64,000 nt of DNA from positions 60,063,376-60,127,375 of the forward strand of contig CM046442.1 of assembly GCA_025506515.1 (NCBI GenBank). The letters are read 5' to 3'. The DNA is from Flaveria trinervia (Eukaryota > Streptophyta > Magnoliopsida > Asterales > Asteraceae). The translations under genes and the position numbers were made by a program. Position 1 is the first letter of the stretch, and the number at the start of each line of letters is the position of its first letter. Below the pieces are notes generated by a model. It was not told the DNA's origin, made no database searches, and saw nothing but the letters and a program-made list of their open reading frames with translations. Shown here piece after piece: positions 52,809 to 64,000 of the stretch.

Positions 52809-55532
52809 ATGGAAGATAAGTTCTCTGCGTTTACTGCCGGAAGGGACTCTCGCATCTAGAAACTTCTGATTTTGGAAAATGAAATTGGGAATCACAATAA
52901 ACCACCTAAACTTATAACCTTAGATGATTAACCACAATGGAAACAAAGGTTCGAGATATACCTAAATGGAGTTGATCCAAATCTTTGGTAATCCATTGAA
53001 ACAGGTTATAGTATGCCAGTGGTGCTAATGGTGTTAAGCTCATTTTGGGAGGTATGGACTGATAGCCAGAAAGCGAAGTACAATGCTAAAAAGAAGGTGT
53101 ATGCCCTGTGACTCAGTCGATACCAAAAGATATATTTGATCAGTTCTCTGAGAACAAACAGGCTAAGAAGTTATGGGAGGCTTAGAGAAAAGATATGATG
53201 GGAATGCAACGTGAAAGACATTAAAGGCAAAGGCTCTCAAGAAGGAGTTTGATAACTTCTCCTCAATAGGGAAGAAAGCTTGGATGATATTATCGACATA
53301 TTCTACCATCTGATGAGTGAGCTGAAACTCATGGGGTCACAACATCTATGGAAGATAAAGTGTCCAGCTTTGCTGATGGTTTGCCAGAGAAATGGGACTC
53401 GTTTGTGTATAATCTGAGACAGAACAATATACTTACCAAGTTAGACATAAATGACTTCATCCTGAAATTAAGGGAGGAGGAACTGAGGATGAACTATAGG
53501 TCACAAAAAGGATCCTATGACCAGAATCTTTCACTTTATAACTCATCTCCCACTTCAACAAGTTCAGGAGCACCAATTCAAACTGCATGTGTCTAGTTCA
53601 GGAGCTCCTTCCCAAACCACCGCTTCAGGACCAGAAACGTCAGGGTCATCCACTACCAATATATAGTGCCTGAAGCCAACACTACAAATTTAAGACCGAG
53701 AATCTCAGTAATATCACTGTGGAAATAACAAAGGAGCACATGGATGTGCTAGCAGCTGTTGTCCATTCCTACGATGGTCTAGTTACAAGGAAGATTGGAA
53801 ATTTCCATCTGGTAGATGAAGACTATGAGCAAGTGGAGGAAAATGAACTAGAGACAATGGATATAATGTGGGCTTTGGCTAGTGCTATCAGAAGGGTGAA
53901 AAAGTTTGTGAAAAAGACAGGACACAATTTGGTAGCCACAAAAGACACAACCTTTGGTTTCGACAAATCCAAAGTTATTTGATTAATTGTGGTGAGAAGT
54001 GGCATTTCAAACGTGAATGTGTAAAGCCCAAGAAAATAGGTAACAGAAATCCGTTCTCAACCTTCAAACGCCAGGACAAAGATTGGAGTGCAACTACCTC
54101 GTCAAGCAAAGATTGGACCTTTAGTTTTGTGTCTCCGAGTGAATCAAACATTGCCTGTGAAATCACAGGAAGTAATGTCAGATAATGAAGAAGCTGTGAA
54201 TGTGGTCAATCACCTGATTGAAGAAGAACACAGAACGGCATGTTCAGAATCTCCTGCATCCGAAGAGTCAAATCTACATTGATGGCTGATTCAACTGATT
54301 CTTCATAGGTAAGTACAAAAGACCAACTCTTGGAAAATCATGCTTTTATTGAATGTAGAAAATTTAGAGAAATCATAATTTAGAAATTGCTAGGTTATTA
54401 GACAACAATGATAGCTTAGTAAATGATTTACAACTCTGCACAAAAGCTAATCGTATTTTAAAACCAAATGAGTGAAGTTATAAAGAAAAAAATAGAACTT
54501 TTAGGTAAACAACTAAGGGAAACTGAGTTTGTTTCTTTTAATCAAGCTAATATATAAGTTTTATTAAATTCTTTGGAAGAGAACGAACGAAGAAGGAAAA
54601 AGCAGTTTCAGAAGTCGAAGTCAATTCCTTAAAACAAAAACTGCATAGCTGGTCCAGTTCCTCTCACATAGTTAAAACTTAGTGAAAGAATGAAATAATG
54701 GGGAAGGGCTAGGTTCCAAAGTAGTTCCCCATCACATGAGATCTCTTAAATACAAAATGTGGACCTGTAAATACAACCCAAGTAAAGGATCATGTGGTCT
54801 CCACTCCTCTGGTTAGTGACCCTGATTCCACGGGTAAACGGTGGAATCTGTCACTAACAGAAGGAGGCTACTTTGAAATCAAAAGGCAAGATGCCTATTG
54901 TTAATTTGGATGAATAATTGGAAAAGGTAATGTAAAGTCAGGTTCACACATGTCTTCTTCTTAACCCAAAATGACAAAACCAGTAACAAAAAACCCGTGT
55001 TACACGTCAAAGTCCAAAAAACTAAGGTTAAAGATGTTAAAATATTCAAACAATTAATTTTCTTAAAGAAGAAGACATCTAAACAGAAGTGATTAAACCC
55101 AACCAGACTCGTGTTGCACGTGTATCACACTCAACCTTATCTAAACAGTTTTGCCAACATGTTGTAGGGAGATCATGCTACAGTTATGGAAAGAGAGGAC
55201 ATATTCTTCGAATTGTCCTTATTATCAGATTCCAGAAAGAAAATTGAACACTATGATACTAAACCAAGTTCTTCGAAAAGAAGTTCTATTACTACACCAA
55301 AAGAATTATTGAACTTAAAGTTCAAACTGTAAGCCGGTCGTCTGTTTATCACAAACAGGCCTTACACAAATCTGGCTTATGGAAAGAAAAGTCAAGTCCA
55401 TTTTCTGATAATGAGAACAATAAGAAGTATGATATGCCCTCACCCTTAGATGGATAGTAGATTGAGTTTATGATGTGTGATTCCTCTAGGTCATCCAAGC
55501 CAGTTAAGGCTTGGGTCCCACACCTAAATCGA
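52809..55532 (+). pseudogene. C1 gag
   Basis: ATG at 52809 begins MEDKFSAFTAGRDSRI, stop, KLLILENEIGNHNKPPKLIT and QWKQRFEIYLNGVDPNLW. Further: LDDIIDIFYHLMSELKLMGS, FADGLPEKWDSFVYNLRQNN, a VKKTGHNLVATKDTTFGFDK segment, and a knuckle near 53985-54020 reading NCGEKWHFKREC, whose first Cys codon is lost and whose Gly is Trp. Poorly readable to the conserved end AWVPHLNR and TAA (55530-55532). Many frameshifts. Confidence 0.75.
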
Positions 55533-55553
55533 TAATTTCCTCTGGATGTGCAG
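55523..55553 (+). promoter_or_regulatory. C1 splice-acceptor-like gag-pol junction
   Basis: CCTAAATCGATAATTTCCTC, then TGGATGTGCAG and GG. The gag stop TAA lies inside the branch-point-like part, and pol is in the same frame here, so stop readthrough is the alternative route. Confidence 0.4.
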
Positions 55554-55950
55554 GGTGTCCATTACAGTGCTATCACAAAGACCTAGATTGTTGATAGTGG
55601 GGCGTCTAGGCACATGACCAGGAACCTGTCTCTCCTTTCAAATGTTAAACAAATTAAATGGGGACATGTATCATTTGCTGGAAATAAAGGAGGATACATC
55701 ACTGCTCAAGGTGAAGTGGGAAACCAGAAAGTAAAGATTGATAAGGTCAACTACGTTCAACAACTACAGAATAACTTGCTTTCGGTATCCCCGATATGTG
55801 ACAAAGGATTTAAAGTTGCTTTTGACAACAAGAAGTTCAATGTATTGAAGAAGGATTACATTATCCCGGAGGACCAAATCTTAATGTCAGCTTGTAGATA
55901 TAATGACTTATATGTCTTGGATTTATGTAAAGCCTCCACAACTAATCATT
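55554..55950 (+). pseudogene. C1 aspartic protease
   Basis: A TAG at 55584-55586 replaces the expected Trp just before IVDSGASRHMTRNLSLL (DSG at 55593-55601). Then VSFAGNKGGYITAQGEVGNQ, KVNYVQQLQNNLLSVSPICD and KKDYIIPEDQILMSACRYND. The domain is otherwise open for over 110 codons. Confidence 0.85.
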
Positions 55951-57055
55951 AAGTTCAATGCTTCTTGTCAAAGGCAACTGAGAGGGACTCGATCTCCTGG
56001 CATAGGAGAATGGGACACATAAATCCACAGAAGATGAATAATTTGATCAAGAATGATTCAGTGAATGGAGTAAATGTGAAGAATTTCCAACTTCCGGATT
56101 TTTTGTGTAGTGTGTAAGAAAGGTGAACAGACCAAGAAGTCTCACAAGGTAAAGAAAGTACGTTCCATTGACCTGCCTCTTGAACTTCTACACATGGATG
56201 TGTTTGGTCCTGTCAGCACCAAGAGCATCGCTGGTGATTTGTACTGTTATGTAGTCACTGATGACTACTCAAGATTATCTTGGGTAATGTTTCTAAAATC
56301 CAAATCAGAGACATTTGAGTTGTTCAAACAGCTGGTGACAACATTTGAATCTCTCTGCAAGCTGAAAGTGCGACAGATTCGCTTAGACAACGGAACGGAG
56401 TTCAAGACCCAGTGGATGGAGGGATTCTGTAAAGAGAAAGGAATTGTACACTAGCTCACATCTACCTACACTCCACAAATGAACGGCGTTGCTAAACAGA
56501 AGAACAGGAGCTTGATAGAGACAGCAAGAATGATGCTAGCCAACTAGAAATTGCCCATCCTATTTTGGAACGAGGTAGTTGCCAATGCATGTTACACCTC
56601 AATGTAGTCTTGGTGGTCAAACATCATGGTAAAACATGTTATGAGTTGCTCCAGCGACGTAAACCTAATATGGAGTATCTCGAACCATTCGGCGCACCAT
56701 CTACGTTGCTGAAGAAAACTCAGTCAGCAAAGTTTAGTGAAAAGGTGGAAGAAGGAATTTTTCTTGGATACAATATACCAAACAAGATAGTTTATAACAA
56801 CTCAACGGGTCATTTAGAACTGTGGTGCAACGTTGACGTTCAGAGATACACCTTCCCCCCTGTTGAAAGGGACCCGCATTCTTCTTCGATTATGATGGAT
56901 TCTTCAAGTCCTTCACCATTCCTCTCTCCCTTCCTGATGATGAGTTATCAACCAAAAAATGTTGATATCTTAAACATACCGTCACTAGACTCGAAAACAT
57001 CAGGTTCACAAGGTGAATCTTCTAGTCCTTTAGGGGAGCACTTTGGGTAAGTGAC
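55951..57055 (+). pseudogene. C1 integrase
   Basis: SWHRRMGHINPQKMNN and CSVCKKGEQTKKSH form the zinc domain. LLHMDVFGPVSTKSIAGDLY and RQIRLDNGTEFKTQWMEGF give two catalytic Asp. The third residue is Lys (GVAKQKNRS; C2 has NERKNRS), so the enzyme is dead. A stop near 56452 and another near 56546 follow. The C-terminal part (KHHGKTCYELLQRRKPNMEY, EGIFLGYNIPNKIVYNNSTG) is open from 56565 to 57050. Confidence 0.85.
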
Positions 57056-58250
57056 TCCTCCTCTAATGATGAAGAAGTGGAGAATGATCAGGTGGATCAG
57101 GAGGAACATGTTCCTTCTACTGAAACTACACAAGCATCTGGTTGATGCTTCTGACACATCAAAACCTCACACTCCAATGACTACAACTACTGAACCGAGA
57201 ATTCAAAATCTGGATCAGGAAGTAGTTGTTCCCACCACTCTCGGATCTCGAATACATGTTTACCATCCTTTGGACAATGTCATAGGTGATGTACAATCGG
57301 GAGTACAGACACGAAATCAGCAATACTCAGCTGATTATGCCTCAATCATGGAAAAAGGCCATCTTCACGATGGTGCTTATCGATGTTTTGTGTCATAATT
57401 TGAGCCAAAATATGTAAGTGAAGCCTTAAATGTTGAGGCATGGGTTAGTGCCATGCAAGAACAACACTTTCAATTCAAGAAGCTAGGAGTATGGACACTT
57501 GTGGATAGACCAAAAGGTGCTAAAGTAATTGGCACTAAATGGGTCTTGAAGTGCAAGAAAGAAGACCAACGGGTCATAATCAGAAACAAGGCTCGACTTG
57601 TCGGTTAAGGTTTTAGACAAGTCGAAGGAATTGATTACAATGAAGTGTTTGCACCTGTGACTAGAATGGAAGCAATCCGTATCTTCCTAGCCTATGCATC
57701 TTACATGAAGAACAAATTTTTTCAACTAGATGTCAAGAGTGCGTTCCTTCATGGTGAAATCCGTGAGACAGTGTATGTCAGTCAACCCGAAGGATTTGAG
57801 GATACTTATCACCGGGACAGAGTTTACAAGCTTGATAAGGCTCTTTTGGATCCATCAAGCCCCGAGAGCATGGTATGAGAAACTCTCAACTCATCTGGTG
57901 AATCACGGTTTTCGTAGAGGAGTTATTGACTGTAAACTATTCATCAAAGAAAAGGATGGCGACTTACTGCTGGTATAGATTTATGTTGATGACATAATCC
58001 TCGGTCTAAAAACGAAAAGTTATGTAAACAATTTGAATCTATAATGAAAGAGGAATTTGAGATGAATGCAATAGGGGAGATGAAGTTCTTCCTAGGACTA
58101 CAGGTGGATCAGACACCAAAAGGAATCTTCCTGTATCAGACTAAATGTGTAGGGGATATCCAGCCGGTTTGACATGGAAAATGCTTCAGCTGCTGGAACT
58201 CCATTTGCCACGAACCATGATGTGGCACCGACGAAAATGGTGATCTGGTT
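57056..58250 (+). pseudogene. C1 reverse transcriptase
   Basis: EKGHLHDGAYRCFVS, then TAA at 57396-57398; GAKVIGTKWVLKCKKEDQ; TAA at 57606-57608 within LVxGFRQVEGIDYNEVF; MEAIRIFLAYASYMKNKFFQ; LDVKSAFLHGEIRETVYVSQ; a TAG at 57976-57978 just before IYVDD (YVDD 57982-57993). MKFFLGLQVDQTPKGIFLYQ is in another frame. All three stops correspond to CAA or CAG in C2 or family B. Confidence 0.85.
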
Positions 58251-58949
58251 GATGCTACAATGTATAGAGGAATGATCGGATCCCTTATGTATCTCACAGC
58301 ATCTCGACCTGATATAATGTATGTGACGTGTCTTTGCTCCAGATATCAGGCAAAACCAAAAGTCAACCATCTCATAGGTGTTAAGCGGATTTTCCCTTAT
58401 CTGAAGGATACTCCAACACTCGGGTTGTGGTATCCTCACGACGATGAGTTTGAGTTTACAGCGTATAGTGACTCGAATTGTGGCGGTTGCAAAAATGAAT
58501 TACAAGTCAACATTAGCATGATGTCAGTTCTTGGTAGGCTGTTAGTCATCTGGCAGTGTAAGAAGCAGGCCTCCATTGCCCTGTCAACATCTAAAGCTGA
58601 ATACGTTGCTGCTACAAATTGTTGTTCACAAATCATCTGGATTCAACAGCAAATGCGCAACTACGGTTTGCAATTTTCTAACACTCCTATCTATGTTGAT
58701 AATTCTGCTGTTATAGCCTTAACAAAAAATCCAGTCCAACTTCCTAAAACTAAACACATTGGTATTAAGTATCACTTTATACGTGACTATTTTGAAAAGC
58801 AATTAATCGATGTGGTTAAAGTAAATACGGATTTTCAACGCGCCAACCTCTACACAAAAGCATTTGATGAACCATGGTTTTTCTATTTATTAGAGGTTAA
58901 TGGCGTGAAAAAGAAAAGTGATGTGATTTCAGAGGAAGAAAATGCCTAG
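58251..58949 (+). pseudogene. C1 RT tail and RNase H
   Basis: An open frame of about 230 codons from 58260: MYRGMIGSLMYLTASRPDIM, HLIGVKRIFPYLKDTPTLGL, FTAYSDSNCGGCKNELQVNI (catalytic SDS/D region altered), QASIALSTSKAEYVAATNCC, IYVDNSAVIALTKNPVQLPK, and LYTKAFDEPWFFYLLEVNGV. It ends EENA and TAG. This is the longest intact stretch of C1 pol. Confidence 0.9.
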
Positions 58950-60660
58950 TCCGACATTCTTTATTTTTAATTTTATTTTACTTTATTTTATTATATTTTC
59001 CTATTTATTAAAATCCAAAAACACAAAAAAAATACTTTCAGTTTTAGAATTTTAGGAGGACAATAGGTTAGATTAGTATTAAACTAGCTACTTTATTTAA
59101 TTACATAAAAAAATGAGGGAGAACGACAGCTTAGCTAAAAGGAAAGTAATCAAATTTGTGATACTGCTTCAACGTTTATGGCAAATGATAGTACATAGGG
59201 AACAAATTGTTTGGGAATTCAAAAGAATTTAACTGATTAAGATGAAAAATTCAAGGTATAAGTCTAAAAAGTCTAAGTAAAATAAAAGGAAAAACAATAG
59301 TAAAACTAGTATGCTACTAAACTAACATAGAGAAAGTAGATCTAGAGGCTGCTAGTTCATTATATGATGTGTCGGTAGATTCAACACAATAGATGAGTAA
59401 ACCTCATTGGTGGTTTAAAATTCAAACAAAGTTGTTCAACTCACTGTGGGTTCCCATTTTATCCCTGGTTAACACAATCAACGTAGTTCCAATAAGGGGT
59501 GAAGAGCAAAATAAACGCCACACATGTGTGCGGATGACCATAAAAATGACCAAAGCACATGGAAAAATGCAAAATGCAATCAAGCTAATAACTTATGTTG
59601 TTGCTTCATTATGCGCAAAAAGAAAATAAATGTTCTAACAGAAGATTGGTTGTGTTCCTCTCTGATCTGCGGTGGCACTGACCTGAGGATAAGCGTAACC
59701 TAAATATTCTAGAATTCATTATTGCTTGTGCCTCTCTGTTGTGCGATGGCACTGACCTGAGGCATGTCATCTCTTTGAAAGCTCCTAAATAGTTTCTTCT
59801 TGTCAAAATACCTGTAGACCGCTCAAAAATCTCCCGAGGCGTATTGATGACCATATAAGTGTAGGATCCACAAATGCTTGTTGAAATAATTAAACCTTAA
59901 CTCATCACCAATGTGTGTCAAAAATCTGTGTATGGATTTAAGAAGACAAGTATACTAACAATCATCATGAGCTGTAGTTCTTGAAAGTTAAAATCATCGT
60001 GTGCATCTTGTAGCTCTAGTATGATTTCGTAAAATTGCTATTGACTCTCGGTCAAAACAAGAATCTAGCATCAAAATAGTTTATTAAAGTGTTCCAGATG
60101 ATTCTGATATACCTGTGTGATTCCATATTGAATTGTACTAGAAATGATAAAATAGAATTGAAGTTGTGTTGTCCAGGAAGTAAAATCGGTTAAAAGTACT
60201 CTAATAGGTTCAAATCCATCTCCATTCAAAAAATACAAAAAATATGTGTTGGTTTTGTTTTAAATTTCTAGTGGTTTTTATTTATTTACTCTTAGTAATT
60301 TCTTAGGAAAAAGTCGGACTACCCATCTGAATTCATCTGTGAATCACTCACGAAAAGGGGTCACGTCTGAGGTGACCAATCGGTTTTTTAAGTTAAAAAG
60401 GATCACGTACGAGGTTATCAACATTTTGATTAAAATGCATGGTGTAATCAAACCCTAACTGACCTAATTGATTAAAATCAAGAAATCTATAAAAACCTTC
60501 AAATAGACCTCTTAAATCTGCATAATCGTTAAAATGAAGCACATATAGTGATAGTTAGGGTCTCTGCAATCTAACGAGTCTAAAGACGACGTTTAACATC
60601 ATGTTTTGATCTATATTCAAGGTTAGAGTGTCGAATAGAGAGTTATGCGAATAGACATTC
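58950..60660 (+). other. C1 spacer after pol, non-coding
   Basis: Counterpart of C2 46166-47714. Contains TTTTA runs (58965-59000), a two-unit tandem repeat with TGGCACTGACCTGAGG (59640-59770), and paired GTCACGTCTGAGGTGACCAA/ATCACGTACGAGG blocks (60358-60420). Between 60420 and 60560 it lacks the palindromic array and TATA box of C2; a weaker TCTATAAAAACC lies at 60488-60499. No gene seen. Confidence 0.6.
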
Positions 60661-60898
60661 GAATGAACTTCAATCGCACGATTGAGCTGGGCGAATGACT
60701 CAATCGACTGAATGAACAAAGTGTATGAGTTCAATCGCATGATTGAACTCATCCGCATGCTCAATCGCTCAACTTAACTTAGCCGCATGCTCAATCATAA
60801 GATTAAACTCATCCGAATGTTCAATCCCACGATTGAACTCAGCCGCATGCTCAATCGCACGACTGAACTCAGTCGTATGGTTCAATTGCATGATTCAA
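60661..60898 (+). repeat. C1 palindromic array before aORF
   Basis: TCAATCGCACGATTGA, TCAATCGCATGATTGA, TCAATCGCACGACTGA and CAGTCGTATGG words in tandem, about 22 bp apart; counterpart of C2 45345-45600. Confidence 0.85.
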
Positions 60899-60982
60899 CC
60901 AGACTGATCTCAGAATAATTTAAATTTCAACAATCTTCTATTATGGAAAAATCTCATGTTTTATGTCTTGTGTTATAGAAAC

Positions 60983-62636
60983 ATGGTAGATAGGTGGATC
61001 ATCAACACTAATCACAACATTTGTGCTCACTTGGATGCCACCACTCAAAATGTTGCTGAGTTTGTTGGCATTATTGCATTCTAAGGAGATCAAGGATCTA
61101 TAGAGCTATATCTGCACCATGCATACCCTACTGGTCTATATAGCAGGCCTTGTGGAAGGTGCGTCAGTTGATAGATCTGCTAAGCCCTATGCATTCGGAG
61201 CACCATTTTTGGCTAAGAGATTGAGGTTACTGCAGCAGACCTTCGACGGGTACTAGATCTGGGTGATGATGCTGCCCACCCAACCAGGTTACATCCTCTG
61301 ACCGTAAGGGGATGTTTTCTACGGATGAGGTACACTAGGGACATCAACACAGGTGTCTCAACAAAAGCGACCAGTGTCCCCGGTTCAACTACCTAGCATA
61401 TGTCATTCTAAAGGGCATTGCTTCATGGAGGGGTGGATTTGATGGTCTATCTGACCAAATCCAGAATGCTTACCTGGCACTGGTGTTGAATCACCCCTTC
61501 AGCTTCTCTAACATGACCTTCTCTTACATGGTCGAGAATCTTGAGGCCAAAGGTAAGGAGAGCTTCTGCATGTATCCAAGGTTCTTGCAAAGGATGATAG
61601 ACGAGAAGATCCCCCTACTAACCAAGGAGAAGGACAATGCAGTGATGTTAGAGGTGATGGATGACACCACTCTAGGAAGGATGAAGGTGTATAGGGGGAT
61701 GCAGGTGAAACCCCCTGTCAGAAGATTGTTCACGCACTTGGCCAGTGCTTATTACGTAGCGCCTTCTCACAGGAAGTGGCGTCACGATAAGAGTGACTCA
61801 GACGATGACGATGATGACAATGGTGATGGTCAAGGTGGTGAGGCTCCGGGTGGATCCGAGAAGGCTCTAATCCACCCCGTCTCTCAGATAGATGAGGAGA
61901 AGAGTTGGATGAGGAGTCGCTAGTGAGGACAGTGGGCAGTAAGGTTGTGGCCACTGAGAGAGGGATTGCGGCGGTTGGTGGATGCCAGGGTGAGTCCAGA
62001 GATGCTGCTACTGCTACTACTGATCCATCATACATCGCTGACCATCCCATCAGTCCAGGGGGAGCATCCTCTTCTAAGGGCTTAAGGAAGAAGCGGATGG
62101 CTTAGCCCCATGGCATCAAGAGCAAAAAGAGAAGGATTACCCTAATTACCACTTTCTCCACCACCTCTACCACATCTAGCCCACCACTACCACACCCCTA
62201 CCACCAGTACCACACCTCCCACCATCACTACCACACTTCCTACCACCACTACCACAGCCACCCCTTCACCATCCACACCTATTCCACCACCCATATTCAC
62301 CACATCCACAACCACTACCACCACCCAATGAGCTGGGACTTCTACCCATGTCCCAATGAGCCATGGACCCACTCTACCTCTATCCCGGTAGATAAACAAC
62401 TAGCTAACCTAAAGCGGATGGTGCTAAAGCTGCTAGGTGCCGATGAGCAAAGAGCTACACAGCTAAATCAGCTTATGAAGCTCAATGCTACTCAAGCTCA
62501 GCAGATTACGTAGTTGCAGGAACAAAATGCACATTCTGTTCAGATGATAGAGGAGCTAGGGAGAAAGAACAAGAAGATCATGCTTAGGCTGAAAGGATCC
62601 AAAGATGAGCCTCTAAAGATCAGGAAGGTGATGATA

Positions 62637-62668
<32 letters not shown>

Positions 62669-62800
62669 GGTGAAGATAATAAGGGTGATGTTGAAGGACT
62701 AAGTGGAAAGAAGAGAGGAGATGATGATGATGAAGAAGGTGATGCTGCTGCATCAACCTCTGCTCATGGTCAAAAAAGGCGCACTAAGAATTGACCGATC
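60983..62800 (+). pseudogene. C1 aORF, N-terminal part
   Basis: ATG at 60983, directly after an acceptor-like TGTGTTATAG: VDRWIINTNHNICAHLDATT then QNVAEFVGIIAF and a stop. After frame changes 61483-61923 is open: HPFSFSNMTFSYMVENLEAK, GKESFCMYPRFLQRMIDEKI (the domain common to all three families), then MKVYRGMQVKPPVRRLFTHL and an acidic run (about 61795-61850). A Thr/Pro-rich part (62160-62330), a QLNQLMKLNATQAQQIT coil (62460-62520) and an ATG/GAT microsatellite follow. Function unknown; no membrane segment seen. Confidence 0.7.
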
Positions 62801-64000
62801 AAGATAAAAGTAAAGATTAGATGTTTTGTATTTAGAAAACTTTTGTACTGGATTAAAATATCACATTGATGTAATTTATGATTATCTATGTTTATCTATG
62901 TTTAAATGTCTTGATTAACTACTAATGATTGATGTGTTAAATGTTTAAATCAAGCAGATATAACATCACAGCAAGATGAATATGATATTGCTCCCCTTCA
63001 GCAAATCAAGTCTCAATTCATAATGATTCTTGATTTGCAAGGGATTGTGAGAAGGTCAATGAGCTACACTCTCGAAGAAGGAGAAATCATACACGACCTG
63101 ACCAATGAGCAACTTGCAAAGATGTTCAGACTGAATCCTGAGGAGCTCATCAAAGACGCATCAAAGGTTGATGTTATGAGTGATGATGAGCTAAACGATG
63201 TTGATGCAATAGAGATAGAGGATGTCACGTCTGAGCACTATCCAGAGTAGACTAACCGAGAGGGAAATGTGATCCCCAACTTGGGTGACACTTTCGGTAG
63301 TGCTACATTTGAAAAACTAGATGAGATGGAGAAAGAAACAAATAAGGATGAAAGCCAAGCCCAAGCCTCGGATGCAGATTGATCTAAAGAAGGCTGAATG
63401 GGCAGTTTGTTTTGCTGAAATCCGATCCCAATGCACAACTCAAAAGCAAAATGCCTACACCAATCTCTACAAGGTCAAGAAACATTTGAAGGTGTCTGGA
63501 AAGATTATTGCATGGGCTTATTTTGAGGATATAAATGTTTATGCTGTAAAAAGGGAAAAGGGAATAGAGTACTTCAGATATCCACATGATCTAAAGACTC
63601 TCTCAGTTTTTGAGCTCAACCAACTGGCATGCTTAAATCTGCTATATGCTGATCCTAGAAAGATGTCAGTTTGTTTGAGGCTACTCTAAATAAGAAATAC
63701 CACACCAGATGGGTAAACTTCATACCTCAACAACTAAAGAGGTACATCTGTAGGTCTGAAATGGAACCCATATCTGGAAAGCCTAAAGTAGTGCTGAAGT
63801 GGAGTCCCCCGCACACAATGTTGAAGATTCCCTTACGGGAAATGCCTAAAGACTTCAGTCCACACTTCAAATGGTGGTATTATGACCGGAGAATAGGTTA
63901 AGCATTCATAGTTCTAAATAGAGAGAGAAAAATGGAAACTATCCGGGTATTCGACCCAATGTGGCTTACCAACTTTTCTGCAGAAGATGTCTAAACATTG
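62801..64000 (+). pseudogene. C1 aORF, C-terminal module (continues past window)
   Basis: After an AT-rich gap (62810-62990): SYTLEEGEIIHDLTNEQLAK, MFRLNPEELIKDASK, then MSDDELNDVDAIEIEDV. The segment 63380-63690 is open and reads QKQNAYTNLYKVKKHLKVSG, KIIAWAYFEDINVYAVKREK and GIEYFRYPHDLKTLSVFELN. 63671-63901 reads TRWVNFIPQQLKRYICRSEM then LKWSPPHTMLKIPLREMPKD. C2 has the same module. It resembles no enzyme that I know. The gap could be an intron: its right edge reads GATATAACATCACAG. Confidence 0.6.

Larger units (their letters stand above)
51506..64000 (+). mobile_element. Family C Sirevirus-like element C1 (3' end beyond window)
   Basis: Plus-strand element: 5' LTR, PBS, leader array, gag, pol, spacer, aORF. 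It interrupts C2 within gag, in opposite orientation. The flanking 5-mer GTGAG (51501-51505) should recur after its 3' LTR, expected roughly 1 kb beyond the window by comparison with C2. Total length would be about 14 kb. Confidence 0.85.

Noticed and set aside
59393..59629. Small ORF of 78 codons, homologous to a minus-strand ORF at 47030-47227 in C2
   Set aside because: Open in both copies, but of about eleven nucleotide differences most change the amino acid, so there is no sign of protein-level constraint. Kept only as part of the conserved spacer.
60981..64000. aORF as a retroviral-type envelope gene
   Set aside because: No signal peptide, transmembrane segment or cleavage site is visible in any of the three families; only the position is env-like.
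1..64000. tRNA, rRNA, snoRNA or host protein-coding genes
   Set aside because: Scanned by eye on both strands; all longer readable blocks belong to retrotransposon proteins. Small ncRNAs cannot be excluded without a covariance-model search.

Overview
The window is nuclear DNA from a flowering plant and holds transposable elements from end to end. I see no host gene, tRNA, rRNA or CRISPR array. The dominant elements are Ty1/copia LTR retrotransposons of the Sirevirus (SIRE/Maximus) type. They have an initiator-tRNA primer-binding site (TGGTATCAGAGC), a gag with CCHC knuckles, a protease-integrase-RT-RNase H pol, and a long extra ORF (here 'aORF') between pol and the 3' LTR. The aORF resembles, from memory, post-pol ORFs of Asteraceae copia elements, so an Asteraceae or other asterid source is likely; this is inference.

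Layout. 1-4381: 3' end of a family A element (A1, + strand: aORF, PPT, 3' LTR), inserted in the integrase of an older minus-strand copia element Z (4382-~5975). ~5985-7175: LINE debris. 7180-7773: AT-rich, nothing recognised. 7774-9750: Ty3/gypsy LTR-like DNA. 9751-33477: family B element B1 (+ strand, 5'-truncated), split at 19005/31458 by a complete opposite-strand family B element, B2 (19006-31457). 33478-35370: minus-strand Ty3/gypsy chromovirus pol debris (G). 35407-41544: 5' part of a second family A element (A2, + strand), interrupted in RT by family C element C2 (41545-51505, minus strand). C2 is itself interrupted in gag by family C element C1 (51506 to beyond the window end, + strand). 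The missing halves of C2, A2 and perhaps G should lie beyond 64000.

Gag and pol carry many frameshifts and stops, so nothing here looks autonomously active as read. B2 is the best preserved, and its two LTRs differ mainly by 1-2 nt indels and by minisatellite copy number.

The most interesting signal is regulatory. In families B and C the aORF is preceded by what looks like its own promoter: an array of short family-specific palindromic words, then a TATAAATA-type box, then the aORF ATG. This is the order seen in the LTR promoter. In C2 a GT...AG leader intron also seems to separate the internal TATA box from the aORF. Independently, all five gag-pol junctions in the window carry a sequence resembling a plant branch point plus splice acceptor, although the reading frame around it varies. 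Together these suggest that the elements may use internal transcription and splicing to express pol and the aORF. This is testable with RNA data.
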